Below, one piece after another: positions 52,521 to 62,170 of a DNA stretch of 64,000 bases. The stretch spans positions 1 to 64,000 of the forward strand of contig NZ_KB898185.1 of assembly GCF_000377505.1 (NCBI RefSeq), given 5' to 3'. Both the position numbers and the translations under genes were made by a program. Source of the DNA: Paenibacillus massiliensis 2301065 = DSM 16942. GTDB taxonomy: Bacteria > Bacillota > Bacilli > Paenibacillales > Paenibacillaceae. The stretch's first letter is position 1. Every line of letters begins with the position of its first letter. The notes under the pieces were generated by a model. The model had not been told where the DNA came from. It did not search any database and worked only from the letters and a program-made list of their open reading frames with translations.

Positions 52521-53623
52521 GCCCGCTTTCCTCCTTTTTTGCGAATGATGCTAGTAACCAGCAATAGCAAAGGCAGAATCCCAAACAGAACAACAGATGC
52601 ATTGCCAAGCATGTCCCCAAGCGCCAATGTCTGATCGACATCTTTAGGAATCATTGCCAAAAGATAGATCATAGGCAGAAATATGTACATGATCACACGC
52701 ATTCCTTTAAGACGGAACAGGTCACGTACTCCGATGGACGCTGTATAGTGGGCAATGGCGGATGTTGAGAAAATCTGTATGATCCAAATGACCAGCAGTA
52801 AGGATTCAAAGCGCTCAAAGATCAATCCCTGGATCTCAAAGCTGCGAACGAGGTCCAGTGTCGGCCATATTCTGGTTAAAACCCCATCCAAAGACAGACT
52901 ACCAAGGACCATGACTACAGTGATGAGGTAAATGACCATCGAAATTAGCACCCCCCACACAACCGATCGATTGCTTTTGGCTGGATTCTTCATATAGGCT
53001 GTCATGACGAGCATAACCTCATATCCGGTATATGAGAGCAATGTCGGCTTCAGGCCCTTTATTAACGGCATAAAGCCCTCACCCAGCAGCGGTCTTAGAT
53101 TGTTTATTTCAAAAAGCTGATTGCCGAGCAATATCTCGATGATGAATATAACCAATGTAATTGGCAAAATAATCTCGAACACACGTACGATTACGGGAAG
53201 ACCGCCTGAGGTCATGTATAGTCCAACCCACATGAATAACATGACAACCGCCCATGTAGGTGTGCGTTCCAATAAGAACATACCTGTCACCTCAGCCATC
53301 ACCCTGATCTCGAAGGCCGAAATGGTCACGAAATAGACAATCATAGGCAGCAGCAGAATGTATGCGATCCACTTACCCGTGATAAGCTGGGTAAATTCAA
53401 AGACCGTCTTCCCCGGGAACCTGCGACACAGTATTACGATAATTAGACCCAGCCCCACTACGATCAGACCAGACAAGAGAATGACGATCCACACATCTGG
53501 CGTACCAACGGCGTCAGCGGTAGTACGCGGAAGTGTCAGGATGCCTGCACCGAGCATATAGTTCACGATAATAATAGCGGCTTGTGTCGCACTGAGGTGG
53601 CCCCGAGACTTAGAGCGGCCCAT
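52517..53623 (-). CDS. GerB-family germination permease
   Basis: 368 residues, ten predicted membrane helices, endospore-germination permease family (ISATQAAIIIVNYMLGAGILTLPR-like opening with unwound helix 1, ligand site GAGILTLP). B subunit of the germinant receptor; binds the germinant. Starts 28 bases after the A gene and overlaps the C gene. Confidence 0.95.
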   Translation of the reverse strand: MGRSKSRGHLSATQAAIIIVNYMLGAGILTLPRTTADAVGTPDVWIVILLSGLIVVGLGLIIVILCRRFPGKTVFEFTQLITGKWIAYILLLPMIVYFVTISAFEIRVMAEVTGMFLLERTPTWAVVMLFMWVGLYMTSGGLPVIVRVFEIILPITLVIFIIEILLGNQLFEINNLRPLLGEGFMPLIKGLKPTLLSYTGYEVMLVMTAYMKNPAKSNRSVVWGVLISMVIYLITVVMVLGSLSLDGVLTRIWPTLDLVRSFEIQGLIFERFESLLLVIWIIQIFSTSAIAHYTASIGVRDLFRLKGMRVIMYIFLPMIYLLAMIPKDVDQTLALGDMLGNASVVLFGILPLLLLVTSIIRKKGGKRA

Positions 53624-53651
53624 ATTCTCCCCCCTTTCACTACTACAAAAT

Positions 53652-55391
53652 TTAATTTTTGCGCTCTGGATCGTTCGGCTTGGTCATTTCAGGTCGCAGC
53701 TTCATCATGCTAAGCGGTGCCCGGATGACGAAATCCTTCCAATCCCTGAGATTATATGGCACTGCCGGGGACACATACGGTACACCAAAGCTGCTTAACC
53801 GCGCGAGATGTGTGCATATCAGCAGGAAGAACATAACTACCCCGAATAGTCCAAGCATCGCCGCGCTGAACATGGCAACGAACCGTAAAATCCGCAAGGT
53901 AATCCCGGCACTATAGACGGGTATGGTGAAGGATGATATCGCTGTAATCGCCACGACAATGACCAGGAACTGGCTAATAATACCTGCCTGAACAGCCGCC
54001 TGTCCGATAATCAGACCACCGACGATTCCCATCGCTGGCCCAATCGGCTTAGGCAATCGAATACCCGCTTCTCGCAAAATCTCAATGGCCAGCTCCATGA
54101 TCAAGGCCTCAATAATAGAGGGAAACGGGACACCGCTGCGGGCATCAATGATGGTTAAAGCAAGCTTGGTCGGAATAAGCCCAGGATGGAAGGAAATGAA
54201 CGAAATATATAGCGCTGGAGCAAGTAGAGCCAGCGTAGCTGACATAAAGCGGAGCACGCGTAAAAAGGTACCCGGAATCCAGCGGTCGTAATAATCCTCT
54301 GGCGATTGCAGCAGCATGGTGAAGGTACCAGGCACAATGAGCACAAATGGAGTGCCATCCAGCATAATGACTACCTTGCCTTCCAGCAAGCCACCGATCG
54401 CCCGGTCAGGCCGCTCTGTATTGAGCACCTGCTGAAACGGACTCAGCGTGCTATCCTCAATCAACTGCTCTATATAGCCTGATTCCAGCATGGCATCCAT
54501 ATCCATACGTTGAATGCGGGTCTCCACCTGCTGGACCAGATCAGGATTCACAATATCCTTCATATACGCGATAACCAGCTTTTTCTTGATCCTGGACCCT
54601 ACCTCATACTGTTGAATGAACAGACTTTCATTTTTTCCAATCTGTCGGAGCAGGGCCGTATTCTCATCCAGTCGCTCAGTGAAACCAATGCGCGGACCTC
54701 GTAGTAAGGCTTCGGACAAGGGCTCTTCCAGACTGCGAGTCTTTCCCTTCGCCGAGCCGATTAAGATCGCTACCGTCATGCCGTCTATGAGGAGTGCTCC
54801 TTTACCAGTAAGTACCGCATTGGCAATCTCTTGGATGTGCGATGACTCCTGAATATCACTAACAGGCAACAGACGCATGCTCAAGAAGTCTTTGAACGCC
54901 TCTTGCCGCGGGAGTCGCTTCCACTTCATTCCGACGGTATCCGGGACGCCCTCACGCATTAATGTGGTGATAAGGAATTCATCCATTAGCTGCTGATCCA
55001 CGAGCCCATCAACATACAGGACAGCTGCCTTCAGATCTGTCCCCTTCATATAGAACTCACGAATATGTACATCCGAGTTCTTGCCAAAGCCTTGTCGTAT
55101 CGTAGCTATATCCGCGGTATAGACCCCGGTCAGTGGAGAATCCTTCGAGCGAAAGGTGTCTTTTCCTTGTAAGCTTTGCTGTTGCTGCTTAGCATGTTGA
55201 TTCTGTGTACTGGATTGTTGCTTATTCGTATGTTGCTTATTGCTATTCTTCGAATCGCTGAAGCTTCCATTCTTAACCGCTGTCTGTAGCCAATTCGTTA
55301 ACTTCGCCAGTCCAATCGGAATCATGACCAATAGAAAGGCCTGCCACCAGATCAGCCAGCCAGGTATATATTTCATCACTTCAGACCACAC
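53652..55391 (-). CDS. GerA-family germination protein with extra N-terminal helix
   Basis: 579 residues. The GerA core (from about 100) has YVDGLVDQQLMDEFL, PDRAIGGLLEGKVVIMLDGTPFVLIVPGTF and four to five C-terminal membrane helices. Unlike typical GerA of about 490-530 residues, it begins with a membrane segment (about 11-32) and a Gln/Asn/Ser-rich linker (about 45-85). Start GTG at 55391, 7 bases after GGAGG. First gene of a gerA-gerB-gerC operon; germinant unknown. Confidence 0.93.
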   Translation of the reverse strand: MWSEVMKYIPGWLIWWQAFLLVMIPIGLAKLTNWLQTAVKNGSFSDSKNSNKQHTNKQQSSTQNQHAKQQQQSLQGKDTFRSKDSPLTGVYTADIATIRQGFGKNSDVHIREFYMKGTDLKAAVLYVDGLVDQQLMDEFLITTLMREGVPDTVGMKWKRLPRQEAFKDFLSMRLLPVSDIQESSHIQEIANAVLTGKGALLIDGMTVAILIGSAKGKTRSLEEPLSEALLRGPRIGFTERLDENTALLRQIGKNESLFIQQYEVGSRIKKKLVIAYMKDIVNPDLVQQVETRIQRMDMDAMLESGYIEQLIEDSTLSPFQQVLNTERPDRAIGGLLEGKVVIMLDGTPFVLIVPGTFTMLLQSPEDYYDRWIPGTFLRVLRFMSATLALLAPALYISFISFHPGLIPTKLALTIIDARSGVPFPSIIEALIMELAIEILREAGIRLPKPIGPAMGIVGGLIIGQAAVQAGIISQFLVIVVAITAISSFTIPVYSAGITLRILRFVAMFSAAMLGLFGVVMFFLLICTHLARLSSFGVPYVSPAVPYNLRDWKDFVIRAPLSMMKLRPEMTKPNDPERKN

Positions 55392-55657
55392 ATCGTCACC
55401 TCCCTGTTGTGTTCAGTCGCTTCCATGTCGATCAAGTCATATGCTCAATACGTGTGGGAAATATGGTAATGAATGACGATAAGTAGTGTTTCCAACCTTC
55501 CTATAAACATACGGAGGCATAGCTGGTGAGCTGTATGAAAAGAAGATATTTTCTAGCGTCGCTATACTTTTGCCATGTTCGAGCCATCCATTTTCCTGCA
55601 CAATGAGCATATCTCAAGCAGACAGCAGGTCTGCAGCAACGATCAGGAGGAATCAAC

Positions 55658-56602
55658 ATGGCACAACAAGCGATACAACTACAGTCATTTGCAGATTTAA
55701 CACCTTATATGGAAGGATTCGAGCTTGTCTCCACTCAATGGGGTGCGGATGGGCGGGTCTATGTTCTGCTCATCGATCAGCTCCCCGAGAGGGACAAAGG
55801 CATGTTCGTGCAAGCCAAGCTACACAAGCAGAGACTCTATCGAGTCCTTGTACTGACGGATCACGTCGTGAATGATGTCATGATCTGGAGCAGCTTCAAT
55901 TACCACTATATACAGCCACTTCACGAGCATCTGCTTCTCGTCGGTGCACGCTGCAGCTATTACGGGAGGAATCAGTACGACCTGAATGCGAGAGTATGTG
56001 ATTATGAAGGACACACAGTGAATGAATTTCTGTTAGGTGACGGAATACAGGATGTCCAGGTAAGTGAGGAAGGCATGATCTGGACCAGTTATTTTGATGA
56101 AGGAGTATTCGGAAATTACGGGTGGAGTGAGCCGGTTGGCGCAGCAGGCTTGCTGGCCTGGGACCATCAGGGGCAGCGTACCTATGAGAATCAAGCCGTG
56201 GATATCGCTGACTGCTATGCACTCAATGTAGTCAAGGATCAGGAAGTATGGTTCTATTACTACACGGACTTCTCGCTCGGCTGTATCACAGGTGGAACGC
56301 AGCAGCCAAACGTTACTTTGATGAACCCGGGCATCTCAGGCTCTTCTGGCTTCTGTACAGATGGGTATCACTTCTTGTTCGATGGTGGCTATGGCCGTCA
56401 CGGGACCTACGTCCTGAAGAAGCTGGAGCATTCTCGCCATCTAACGAAAGGCACCAAGATCACCTTCCGTAATGAACAAGCCAGGCAGCTTCAAGTTCAA
56501 GCTCAGTGCTTTCGTCAGAACCGTCTCCTGCTGTATTCAGGCCAGCTACTCTATCAAGTGACCGTGGAAGAGATCGCTGAGCACCTCGGTAATCTTGCGT
56601 AG
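55658..56602 (+). CDS. Protein of unknown function, beta-propeller-like
   Basis: 314 residues, no signal peptide. Repeated short strands with aromatic turns (GMIWTSYFDEGVFGNYGWSE, VWFYYYTDFSLG, YHFLFDGGYGRHG) suggest a small propeller fold. AGGAGG precedes the ATG at 55658. Single gene between the divergent ger operon and a hairpin. I do not recognise the family. Confidence 0.72.
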   Translation: MAQQAIQLQSFADLTPYMEGFELVSTQWGADGRVYVLLIDQLPERDKGMFVQAKLHKQRLYRVLVLTDHVVNDVMIWSSFNYHYIQPLHEHLLLVGARCSYYGRNQYDLNARVCDYEGHTVNEFLLGDGIQDVQVSEEGMIWTSYFDEGVFGNYGWSEPVGAAGLLAWDHQGQRTYENQAVDIADCYALNVVKDQEVWFYYYTDFSLGCITGGTQQPNVTLMNPGISGSSGFCTDGYHFLFDGGYGRHGTYVLKKLEHSRHLTKGTKITFRNEQARQLQVQAQCFRQNRLLLYSGQLLYQVTVEEIAEHLGNLA

Positions 56603-56643
56603 TTTAATAGCGAATCTTATGCTCATCTCTATCACCTCAACAC

Positions 56644-56687
56644 AAATAGTCGCCATCCGGACAGAAAGTCTGGCATGGCGACTATTT
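56644..56687. terminator. Hairpin after the propeller-like gene
   Basis: Perfect 13-pair AAATAGTCGCCAT / ATGGCGACTATTT stem with an inner GGAC/GTCT pairing. It serves convergent genes on both sides and has no long T run. Confidence 0.65.
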
Positions 56688-56813
56688 AGAACAATCCATT
56701 ATAACAGAGAACGATGTATTGTAGGCAAAGAACGATCTATTACAGCAAGACCATACAGATTCAAGCTGCAAAGTGGATAAAGGGAAGTCGCAATAACTAC
56801 AGGACAGACGTAG

Positions 56814-57410
56814 CTAAAAGCGACTATCTTCATTCGGTATGGACAACTTCAAATGCTTGAACGAGACCTGGCAGCCTAAGCCTGTCGGAGATTGTGCGAC
56901 AACCCCAGCCATAAATGGTCCCTCTGCTCCCATGCCAAAGTAGCGAATCAGCTTCCAGTTCTCCCCATCAACTGAGTAATGAAAGGACACCACACGACCA
57001 GCCTTCGTTATTCTCAAATAAGGCTGCTCTACATTCACACGCTCCGAATTGCAGTCATCCGAGAAGCCATGCTGCGTCACTACAGAGACAATGGTCGGAT
57101 ATTCTCCGTTGGATTCAAAGCAGAGCTTCGCCCAATTGTTCTCATCAGCCATCAGCATCAGGCAGCCCGAATCATACTGATGCCTCATATCTACCTTGAC
57201 CTGTGTTGTCAGCTCAAAGGACGAGTCCACATTCAAATATAGAAAAGGAGCGGAATGTACGATATGCTTGCCAGCTGGGTCTTTGAAGAAATCTGCCTTA
57301 GCAGGTGTGTCAATTACCAGCTCTCCCTCCTGCGTAAATGTCCAGCTACTCGGCTCATGCATCCAGCTGAGCTGATGTCTTTCCGTTGCCTCAAATTGAT
57401 TGTTCCCCAT
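56814..57410 (-). CDS. DUF1349 concanavalin-like protein
   Basis: 198 residues, beta-sandwich. The pattern WTFTQEGELVIDTPAKADFFKDP, DSGCLMLMADENNWAKLCFE and VSFHYSVDGENWKLIRYF fits DUF1349, a family of cytoplasmic carbohydrate-binding-like proteins. Single gene, no partner evident. Upstream, 57411-57659 is AT-rich with a GATATAT/ATATATC palindrome near 57488-57505. Confidence 0.85.
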   Translation of the reverse strand: MGNNQFEATERHQLSWMHEPSSWTFTQEGELVIDTPAKADFFKDPAGKHIVHSAPFLYLNVDSSFELTTQVKVDMRHQYDSGCLMLMADENNWAKLCFESNGEYPTIVSVVTQHGFSDDCNSERVNVEQPYLRITKAGRVVSFHYSVDGENWKLIRYFGMGAEGPFMAGVVAQSPTGLGCQVSFKHLKLSIPNEDSRF

Positions 57411-57659
57411 GGACTAAACCTCCGTCTGGTCGGGCTCGACTTCTGAAAAGGAGCCAGCATGATATAATTTCACGTTGATCAGCAGATGGCTGATATATAA
57501 ATATATCGTCATTATATCTGTGCAATGGTTCCATTTATATATAAAATTGTAGTGATTTGATATAATAATACGGAATTGTCGTAAGAAAAATAAATCCCTA
57601 TTTTAGAAATGCAGTATGCAACCACCAGATTAAATTCAGATTCTTCATTATTCTCGGCG

Positions 57660-58319
57660 TTATCTTCGTAATCGACTTTCTAGAAATGGTCGCTTCCTCA
57701 AATCCTGTGGTCGAAGCCCAAGTTGTTTGGCTTTACGATGCCAGGAGAAATGAGCGGCCATTCGATACATAATACGTGGGAAATTAGGCTGAATAAATAG
57801 CGATTCCGCACTACTTCTAGCGAGGATTGCCGTGCTGAGCCGAGTCATCGCATTGCCTAGATTCCTTAGTGGGCCTTTACCCAGCGGCATCTTTAACTCG
57901 TGTAACATCTCCCCTGCTCCGTGACCAACTGCCATTCCAAAACGGAAGCCGCAGCGTACGCACCAGTTCTTAATCATATCTGCTGCAATCGTGCACTGCT
58001 TCCCTTCGAAAAATCCATTATTGATTAACGCATACACGAAGAGATTCGGGTTACCTTGCTCAGTCTGACGGAAATTTTGCAGCTCGACCATCATCCGCAG
58101 TACATGTGAAGGGATAGCATCAAAATAAAGCGGAAATGCCAGTACGATCACATCGGCTTGGTTAAGCTCCCGATATTGCTCAGGCTTCAGCTGCTTCGCA
58201 TTCACCCGGTACGAAGTCAGCTCGTTGCCCTCGGTGATGAAGGGCTTGAGCTTTTCTAGCAGAAATCCAGAATTGGTCGCTCCGCCCTTCGGACTGCCGT
58301 TAATCAGCACAATGTTCAT
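57660..58319 (-). CDS. Flavodoxin-fold NAD(P)H oxidoreductase
   Basis: 219 residues. FMN-binding loop NGSPKGGATNSGF at 7-19 and FPLYFDAIPSHV near 83 match the NADPH-dependent FMN-reductase / flavodoxin-like fold. Cys in NWCVRCGFRFGMAVGHGAGEML may form a further site. Overlaps the gene before it by 4 bases (ATGA). Last gene of a TetR-controlled unit. Likely reduces quinones or nitro-compounds; inferred. Confidence 0.88.
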   Translation of the reverse strand: MNIVLINGSPKGGATNSGFLLEKLKPFITEGNELTSYRVNAKQLKPEQYRELNQADVIVLAFPLYFDAIPSHVLRMMVELQNFRQTEQGNPNLFVYALINNGFFEGKQCTIAADMIKNWCVRCGFRFGMAVGHGAGEMLHELKMPLGKGPLRNLGNAMTRLSTAILARSSAESLFIQPNFPRIMYRMAAHFSWHRKAKQLGLRPQDLRKRPFLESRLRR

Positions 58320-58822
58320 GGTCGCACCTCCACCAACTCGTCAAGCGTGTTGTGAAAAGAAACACTATATTGGGACACATCCAAATTTATTGCATTAGCG
58401 CGAGTCAGTGCCTGTGCTGTGTGACGTTCAGCCTCCGTGATTCCTTCTCCATAAAAATGGACTGTGAACTTGAAGCGCTGTTTGTAGCGTTGCTGATGAT
58501 GTGTCTCACCTTCTTCGATTACAAAATAGGGCAGAACATAAGGTAGTGAGCGGTTCAATACGTTGCTGACGAACGGGCTATATCCTCCATATACATTGCG
58601 GGTGATGAGTACCAACTCTTCGCAGGCGGCGAACCGGTCACCCATGTGTTGATAAGAATCTTTGAGCACGCAGGTCCCCGGAGTGCGAACCCAACAACCG
58701 AAGCAGCCTACACAATGACGAATGGAACCCGTCTCCCCGATTATTTCATCGGTATCCTCGCTGAAGCCGCTAAGGAAGGCAACATAATCATCATTCGCTA
58801 AATCATGGACTATCAGTCTCAT
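58316..58822 (-). CDS. Second flavodoxin-fold reductase-like protein
   Basis: 168 residues. Contains the CVGCFGCW motif with three Cys and TRNVYGGYSPFVSNVLNRS, typical of NADPH-dependent FMN-reductase-type proteins, but it lacks the N-terminal GSP-type FMN loop. It could be a subunit of a pair with the following gene. GGAGGA precedes the ATG at 58822, inside the end of the TetR gene. Confidence 0.82.
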   Translation of the reverse strand: MRLIVHDLANDDYVAFLSGFSEDTDEIIGETGSIRHCVGCFGCWVRTPGTCVLKDSYQHMGDRFAACEELVLITRNVYGGYSPFVSNVLNRSLPYVLPYFVIEEGETHHQQRYKQRFKFTVHFYGEGITEAERHTAQALTRANAINLDVSQYSVSFHNTLDELVEVRP

Positions 58823-59408
58823 TAGCTGTTCCTCCCGACTGAAGAATGGTTTGCCATACTTTTTGCCAATCACCTGAATATCGAATGCCACTGCTTGACA
58901 GTAGTGATGCTACGCCATGTACAAGCGACCAGTAGGCCATTAGCATGTTGTCGTCCTGTTCAGGTGGAAGACCCAGACTGCGGAACAGCCGATAGCCAGT
59001 TGCCCGGAATACTGCAAATGGTGGGTAAGGCGGAACGTTCTCAGCTCCTGCGTCTACCTGAATAACAATGCCTGACTGAAAAAATATAAATGGAAAATAA
59101 GTGGGGTGCCGCTCGAAAAAGGATATATAGGCGGTTCCCAGCTTTTCCATTTCCGACATGGGGTCATTGTGCCCCTCAATAGAGACTTGCAGGGTGGTCG
59201 TGAACTGCTCCGTGACGTGATCGGCCATCGCAGCCAACAGATCCTGTATATCCTTAAAATGACTGTAAGGCGCAGCGTGACTGACACCACACTTGGCTGC
59301 TACCTTTCGTAAGGAGAAACCTCCTAGCCCTTCCTCGCCAATGAGTTCAATACCGGTCTCAATTAAGGTGTTACGTAAATCGCCATGATGGTAAGGTCCA
59401 GGCTTCAA
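58803..59408 (-). CDS. TetR-family repressor of the reductase pair
   Basis: 201 residues. Helix-turn-helix GFSLRKVAAKCGVSHAAPYSHFKD at about 31-54 and a TetR C-terminal ligand domain. Two related palindromes lie in its promoter, so it most likely represses itself and the two reductases. Their inducer is probably a redox or aromatic compound; inferred. Confidence 0.93.
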   Translation of the reverse strand: MKPGPYHHGDLRNTLIETGIELIGEEGLGGFSLRKVAAKCGVSHAAPYSHFKDIQDLLAAMADHVTEQFTTTLQVSIEGHNDPMSEMEKLGTAYISFFERHPTYFPFIFFQSGIVIQVDAGAENVPPYPPFAVFRATGYRLFRSLGLPPEQDDNMLMAYWSLVHGVASLLSSSGIRYSGDWQKVWQTILQSGGTANETDSP

Positions 59409-59429
59409 TCCTATCGCTCCTTCGTATAA

Positions 59430-59444
59430 CTTTACATTGTAAAG
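59430..59444. promoter_or_regulatory. TetR operator 1 (overlaps -10)
   Basis: Perfect palindrome CTTTACA-T-TGTAAAG. It partly covers the -10 box TATCTT of the TetR gene. Confidence 0.75.
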
Positions 59445-59471
59445 ATAACTCTGTATATTGACATTGTCAAG
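59441..59471 (-). promoter_or_regulatory. Promoter of the TetR-reductase operon
   Basis: TTGACA and TATCTT on the minus strand, separated by 17 bases. Confidence 0.7.
59458..59470. promoter_or_regulatory. TetR operator 2 (overlaps -35)
   Basis: Perfect palindrome TTGAC-ATT-GTCAA. It shares the core ACATTGT with operator 1, centre to centre 27 bases. Confidence 0.75.
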
Positions 59472-59521
59472 ATTGAGTTGGAGATATCTGAGGGATTATT
59501 CTCTCGGGAGGGTAATACATT

Positions 59522-59548
59522 TAGGCCGCCCGAGATTCGGACGGCCTA
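59522..59548. terminator. GC-rich hairpin downstream of the oxidoreductase gene
   Basis: TAGGCCGCCCG / CGGACGGCCTA stem, one mismatch, no clear T run. Orientation unclear. Confidence 0.45.
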
Positions 59549-59691
59549 TTATCAAGTAACACTATGGAATAGCAGTTGGGAATAACCTTTGAATTATCAC
59601 TGACAATCAGCATCATCCCGTTAAAGAGCGGATTCAACAGACAAGACAAAGCCTGTGCGATGAAACGCCTCTGGACCTGCCTTCACACCTC

Positions 59692-60732
59692 TTATGACAG
59701 TGTCTTGACGGCTTCCGCTGTGAATGGAATCAATGCCTCAGAATTACCCTCGTGAATCTTGCGCACCCATGCAGGGTCGGACAGCAGTGCACGACCTACA
59801 GCGACGAGATCGAATTCCCCTTGCTCCACTCGTTCTACCAGCGCTTCGACGCCAACATGGTTAGCTCCTTGACCCGTGGTGAAGAAGCTCATGAAATCAC
59901 CGTCCAGTCCTACAGATCCGACTGTAATCGTAGGTTTGCCCGTCAGCTTCTTCGTCCAGCCAGCCAGATTCAGGTCAGAACCAGCAAACTCCGGCTCCCA
60001 AAAACGACGTGTAGAGCAATGGAAGATGTCAACGCCTGCTTCTACCAGAGGTGCCAAAAATTGCTCCAGCTGCTCAGGGCTATCCGCCAGCTTGGCCGTG
60101 TACTCATTACTCTTCCACTGCGAATAACGCAGAATGATTGGGAAGTCTGGGCCGACAGCTTCACGACAAGCCTCAATGACTTCTACCGCAAAACGGGTGC
60201 GTCCTACCATATCGCCGCCGTACTGATCTGTACGGGGATTAGTTTTCTCCCAGAAAAATTGATCAATGAGGTACCCATGCGCGCCGTGGAGCTCAATGCC
60301 GTCAAAGCCGACTCGTTTGGCTTCAGCGGCTGCTTGGCCGAACGCCTGAACGATTTCTTTGACCTCAGCCTCAGTATATTCACCCACGTCGCCCTTGGCT
60401 CCCATGTGCCACAGCTGCGGAACGATGCGTCCTCCTGCTGCGTGCACCTCAGCCACTACATGCTCCCATCCCTTCAAAGCAGCTTCTCCGAAGAAATGTG
60501 GAACGTTCTCCTGATTGGATGCATCTGGATGGTTAACGATCGTGCCCTCGGTGATAATCAGACCCACTTCATTCTCTGCTCTATGGCGATAGTAAGCAGC
60601 TACATCCTGACCGGGAATTCCGTCTGGGGAGAACTGACGAGTCATCGGCGCCATTACGAAGCGATTCGACAGACTCAGCTTGCTGGAGTTGAACGGTGTA
60701 AACAGTGCTTCCAGAGATACAGTAGGTTTCAT
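59692..60732 (-). CDS. NADH:flavin oxidoreductase, Old Yellow Enzyme family
   Basis: 346 residues, FMN-binding barrel. VMAPMTRQFSPDG (about 26-38), PQLWHMGAKG (about 105), FDGIELHGAHGYLIDQFF (catalytic His of the HGAH motif) and DLVAVGRALLSDP match the family. Reduces activated alkenes and nitro compounds. Single gene near the TetR-reductase unit; joint control is not evident, as no matching palindrome lies upstream. Confidence 0.94.
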   Translation of the reverse strand: MKPTVSLEALFTPFNSSKLSLSNRFVMAPMTRQFSPDGIPGQDVAAYYRHRAENEVGLIITEGTIVNHPDASNQENVPHFFGEAALKGWEHVVAEVHAAGGRIVPQLWHMGAKGDVGEYTEAEVKEIVQAFGQAAAEAKRVGFDGIELHGAHGYLIDQFFWEKTNPRTDQYGGDMVGRTRFAVEVIEACREAVGPDFPIILRYSQWKSNEYTAKLADSPEQLEQFLAPLVEAGVDIFHCSTRRFWEPEFAGSDLNLAGWTKKLTGKPTITVGSVGLDGDFMSFFTTGQGANHVGVEALVERVEQGEFDLVAVGRALLSDPAWVRKIHEGNSEALIPFTAEAVKTLS

Positions 60733-61170
60733 ACATTGCCTCCTAAGATTTGAATTAATATATTTATATTAGCTTTCGAATGACACTACTAAGAATTACA
60801 GCGCACAGAGAAACGGAAACATATCTATAATTGGAACAATATCATTCTCATGCAATGATGCAAGAACCAGAGTAAGTACAGGGTGGTGAGATCATGAGAT
60901 AAGTAACAGTACCCTGTCACCTCCCTTTCAAAATAGGATGGGTCTGTACAACAGCTATATCTCATCGTAGCAATCAAGCTACCTAGAAATAGAGATATAG
61001 TTCAGCTTTATCTGTATGATCTCAGCAGTGATAAAATTGAATAATTGTGATGACAATTCATATGTTCTTCTTGTCTCAGCGTTACTTTATCATTTATTGA
61101 CCATGCAGTCAACAAAAAATAATTGTGCACAATGATTTAGATATAAAGACAGCTTACCTCCTCATAAACA
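60733..61170. other. Non-coding region between oxidoreductase and rbs genes
   Basis: No gene or recognised RNA. Contains an imperfect repeat of CAGGGT-type arms around 60876-60925 and AT-rich stretches. Nothing further supported. Confidence 0.5.
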
Positions 61171-61214
61171 GAAAGACATCCCGCTTCCGGACCCTCTGCC
61201 CAGAACGGGATGTC
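61171..61214 (-). terminator. Intrinsic terminator of the rbs operon
   Basis: GACATCCCGTTC / GAAGCGGGATGTC arms on the minus strand followed by TTTCTGTTTA, 10 bases after the rbsB stop. Confidence 0.8.
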
Positions 61215-61223
61215 GAACAAATT

Positions 61224-62156
61224 TTAGTTGTTTACGTTGTCCTCCGTCACCAGCTTCAATTCAGCAGGAATGACCTGCTCTACCTGCTTGCCATCCAGCA
61301 CGTCCAGTGCAGCTTTCACCGCCAACTCACCAATAATTACTGGCTGCTGAGCAACGGTTGCCGTTAATTTTCCGTCCTGAATGGATTTAATGGCATCATC
61401 ATTACCGTCAAATCCGATCACGGGAATATTTTTACCCGAGCTCTGAATCGCTTCAATAGCGCCCAGTGCCATCTCGTCATTGTGGGCAAATACCGCTTGC
61501 ACATCAGGATTACCTTGCAGCAGATTTTCCATGACGTTCAATCCCTTGGACCGATCGAAATCCGCAGATTGTGTAGCAACCACATCAAGCTGTTCATCCG
61601 CGATCTCATGGAAGCCTTTGCCCCTTTCTCTCGTTGCCGAAGCGCCAGGTACCCCCTCAAGCTCGATGACTTTCGCTCCCTTGCCAAGCTGTGCAACAAA
61701 GTATTCCGCTGCCATACGTCCTCCTTTGACATTATCCGATGCCACTAAAGCCGCGACGTCGCCCCGGTCTGCAGACCGATCCAGCGTAATAACAGGTATA
61801 CCGACGCTGTTGGCCGACTGAACGGCTGTCGAGATTGCCGCAGAATCGGCAGGATTAATGAGCAGTGCATTTACACCCTGCTGCAGGAGATCATCCACAT
61901 CGTTGGTTTGCTTAGCTGAATCGTTCTGCGCATCAACAACAATGACCTCAATCCCTTGTTTTTGGGCTTCAGCAACGACCCCGTCCTTCAATGATACAAA
62001 AAATGGATTGTTCAGCGTAGAGATTGACAGACCGATTTTCTTTAATCCGTCGCTTCCAGCAGAATCAGGCTTTGCCCACTCCGGTGGCTCCAGGGAGCAC
62101 CCGGCCAACACAATAATCATCAGCATGCTTACGAGCGTTAAAGTCCACTTTTTCAT
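61224..62156 (-). CDS. rbsB: Ribose-type sugar-binding lipoprotein
   Basis: 310 residues. Lipobox IVLAGC (Cys20). Periplasmic-binding type I fold, with ISTLNNPFFVSLKDGV at the start of the mature part, VDDLLQQGVNALLINPADS, LDRSADRG and AVFAHNDEMALGAIEA, all as in RbsB. Last gene of rbsA-rbsC-rbsB. Ribose is the likely ligand. Confidence 0.94.
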   Translation of the reverse strand: MKKWTLTLVSMLMIIVLAGCSLEPPEWAKPDSAGSDGLKKIGLSISTLNNPFFVSLKDGVVAEAQKQGIEVIVVDAQNDSAKQTNDVDDLLQQGVNALLINPADSAAISTAVQSANSVGIPVITLDRSADRGDVAALVASDNVKGGRMAAEYFVAQLGKGAKVIELEGVPGASATRERGKGFHEIADEQLDVVATQSADFDRSKGLNVMENLLQGNPDVQAVFAHNDEMALGAIEAIQSSGKNIPVIGFDGNDDAIKSIQDGKLTATVAQQPVIIGELAVKAALDVLDGKQVEQVIPAELKLVTEDNVNN

Positions 62157-62170
62157 ATTTGTTTCTCTCC

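Noticed and set aside
59752-60753. 333-codon open frame opposite the Old Yellow Enzyme gene
   Set aside because: Translation resembles no protein family and the minus-strand gene is unambiguous; it is a codon-bias shadow.
60876-60925. Imperfect CAGGGT repeat before rbs terminator as a riboswitch
   Set aside because: No conserved aptamer pattern recognised, and orientation relative to genes does not fit.
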